6,596 nucleotides of DNA, taken from contig DATFXR010000172.1 of NCBI GenBank assembly GCA_035315685.1, forward strand, positions 1 through 6,596. The letters are read 5' to 3'. Both the position numbers and the translations under genes were made by a program. The DNA is from QHWK01 sp035315685 (lineage in GTDB: Bacteria; Acidobacteriota; Vicinamibacteria; Vicinamibacterales; CAVVIG01). Shown here piece after piece: positions 5,456-6,596 of this stretch. Below the pieces are notes generated by a model. The model searched no databases and was not told where the DNA came from. It saw only the letters and a list, made by a program, of their open reading frames with translations. How positions within the stretch are numbered: the first letter of the stretch is position 1; each line of letters begins with the position of its first letter.

Positions 5456-6457
5456 ATGAGGGGACGGATGCGGCCGGTCGTCACCGCGGTCGCGGCGCTC
5501 GTCGCATGCGCGACGCTCACCGCGCAGACGCGCTTCACCTACTCGTCCGGGCAGAGTGTGTCGCCCGCCTACGAAGGGTGGATGTACGCGCCCGACGGCA
5601 GCGTGCTGATGTACTTCGGCTACATGAACTCGAACTGGCTGCAGGAATTCGACATTCCCGTCGGCCCGGACAACGCGATCGAGCCGGGCGGGCCCGATCA
5701 GGGGCAGCCGACCCATTTCTACCCGCGACGCACCCCATTTCTCTTCACCGTCAGGGTACCGAAGGATCTCGGCTCGAAGGAACTGACCTGGACGCTGACG
5801 AGCAACGGCAAAACCGAGAAGGCGTTCGCGTCACTCAAGAGCGACTACGAGATCGACAGCCAGGTGATCTCGACCGAGGTCGGCGGCGATTTCGGCAGCC
5901 TGCGCGACGAGCTGCGGACGAACATTCCGCCGGAGCTGCGCGTGGACGGTGAGAAGAAGCGGAGCGTGAAGGTGGGCGAGCCGCTCACGCTCACGGCCTT
6001 TGCCGGCGATCCCGACAACCTGCCCGCGCGCCGCGACGGCAAGGCGCAGCCGCGCGACGCCAGCGGCAAGGTGACGGCCACCGAGGCGGCGCCGACGCCG
6101 ACCAGCGCGCCGCGCGCGGCGCAGGCCGCGCCGACCAACCCCGCGAACATCATCTATCGCCCGCCATCGTCGCTGGTGCCGTCGAGCGGACCGGGCCTGC
6201 GTCTGTCCTGGATCGTGTATCGCGGGAAGGCGGGCAACGTCACGTTCACGCCGGATCAGATGAAGACCTGGACCGACACACGCGCCTACGCGAACTCACC
6301 GTGGTCACCGCCGTACACGATTCCCGTACCGCCGCCCGACGGCAAGTTCGTGTCGCAGGCCAGCTTCTCCGAGCCGGGCACCTACGTCCTGCGCGCCGTC
6401 GCCAGCGATGGGTCGATCTTTACCTATGAGAATGTGACCGTGGTGGTGACCAAGTAA
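5456..6457 (+). CDS. Secreted protein of unknown function with a C-terminal Ig-like beta domain, 333 aa
   Basis: It starts 7 bp after the haem/copper protein gene and is very likely co-transcribed and functionally linked. Residues 1-23 are a signal peptide ending LTA before QT. The first domain (about 25-140) holds the most distinctive motifs: YEGWMYAPDGSVLMYFGYMN (39-58), a PVGPDNAIEPGGPDQGQPTH segment (68-87) and FYPRRTPFLFTVRVP (88-102), followed by KELTWTLTSNGKTE (108-121). About 168-185 (VKVGEPLTLTAFAGDPDN) starts a second beta-rich part, interrupted by an Ala/Pro/Thr-rich linker (about 195-232). It ends with FSEPGTYVLRAVASDGSIFT (304-323), typical of an Ig/PKD-like strand pair. There is no haem motif and no obvious catalytic site. 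I recall similar proteins next to haem/copper genes in Acidobacteria, but no function. The start is uncertain: ATG 5456 has only a weak SD; in-frame ATG 5468 is preceded by GAGGGG at a short spacing and would give a 329-residue protein. Confidence 0.82.
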   Translation: MRGRMRPVVTAVAALVACATLTAQTRFTYSSGQSVSPAYEGWMYAPDGSVLMYFGYMNSNWLQEFDIPVGPDNAIEPGGPDQGQPTHFYPRRTPFLFTVRVPKDLGSKELTWTLTSNGKTEKAFASLKSDYEIDSQVISTEVGGDFGSLRDELRTNIPPELRVDGEKKRSVKVGEPLTLTAFAGDPDNLPARRDGKAQPRDASGKVTATEAAPTPTSAPRAAQAAPTNPANIIYRPPSSLVPSSGPGLRLSWIVYRGKAGNVTFTPDQMKTWTDTRAYANSPWSPPYTIPVPPPDGKFVSQASFSEPGTYVLRAVASDGSIFTYENVTVVVTK

Positions 6458-6596
6458 TTAAGAGCAGGTTGCAAAATTAGCTCGCTCGCGGGTGGCCGCG
6501 AACGGGGCCGCCCCGCCGGGCGCGGAGCCGTGGGCCGTGACAAGTGCTCTTCTGGCGAGCACCCGGTGGGGCTGTTCGCGGACAGGACCCGCCTCG
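6458..6596. other. Non-coding tail with stem-loops after the operon
   Basis: After the TAA stop comes an A/T-rich stretch (TTAAGAGCAGGTTGCAAAAT) and then a very GC-rich segment with three small hairpins. These are TCGCGG/CCGCGA (6486-6491 with 6496-6501), CGGGG/CCCCG (6503-6507 with 6511-6515) and GTGCTC/GAGCAC (6544-6549 with 6557-6562, 7-nt loop). They could act in termination or belong to a structured RNA or dispersed repeat cut by the window edge. No U-tract follows any of them. A minus-strand frame enters from the right edge and stays open for 45 codons to a TAA at 6460-6458, but its composition is not persuasive as a gene. Confidence 0.35.

Noticed and set aside
3724..5538. 604-codon minus-strand open frame with a GPMGPMG collagen-like stretch
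   Set aside because: The Gly-Pro-Met repeat is simply the intergenic GGACC/GGCCC repeats read in one frame, and the rest is antisense to the haem/copper gene.
6458..6595. Partial minus-strand frame open for 45 codons from the right edge
   Set aside because: There is no start within the window, no recognised motif, and the segment contains several stem-loops. An open frame of this length is common by chance at this GC.

Overview
This is a GC-rich (roughly two thirds G+C by eye) bacterial window. It carries five protein genes, all with apparent export signals, and three of them carry a single c-type haem motif (CxxCH). The protein types, the GC content and the SD-poor or near-leaderless starts suggest an Acidobacteriota chromosome, perhaps of the Vicinamibacteria (subdivision 6) type. 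They are a PQQ dehydrogenase with a haem domain at its N-terminus, a monohaem protein with a PHM-like copper site, and secreted proteins of unknown function. That taxonomic call rests on family recognition, not on a marker gene.

Layout. Two genes read leftward. One encodes a small secreted protein that runs off the left edge (1-306). The other encodes a 421-residue exported protein with one CVRCH haem motif (388-1653). A 73-bp divergent spacer (1654-1726) contains a perfect palindrome, AGTATACT, that can serve as a -10 box on both strands. Rightward from it come a PQQ-dependent alcohol dehydrogenase with an N-terminal cytochrome c domain (1727-3820), a 197-bp spacer full of degenerate GGACC...GGCCC repeats and a strong hairpin (3821-4017), a cytochrome c/ascorbate-dependent-monooxygenase-like copper protein (4018-5448) and, 7 bp further on, a secreted protein of unknown function (5456-6457). 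The last 139 bp hold several stem-loops and no convincing gene.

How it may work together (inference). All products should act outside the cytoplasmic membrane. The copper protein keeps the His-His, His-x-His, His-x-His and Met positions expected of a PHM-type C-H hydroxylase, and the PQQ enzyme keeps the Glu/Asn/Asp metal site and catalytic Asp of alcohol dehydrogenases. A hydroxylase making an alcohol beside a dehydrogenase that oxidises it, each fused to its own haem c, would make a compact periplasmic oxidation module. The PQQ enzyme also has an Asp two residues after the catalytic Asp, which is the signature of lanthanide-dependent enzymes. The substrate is unknown. No PQQ-biosynthesis or cytochrome-maturation genes lie in the window.
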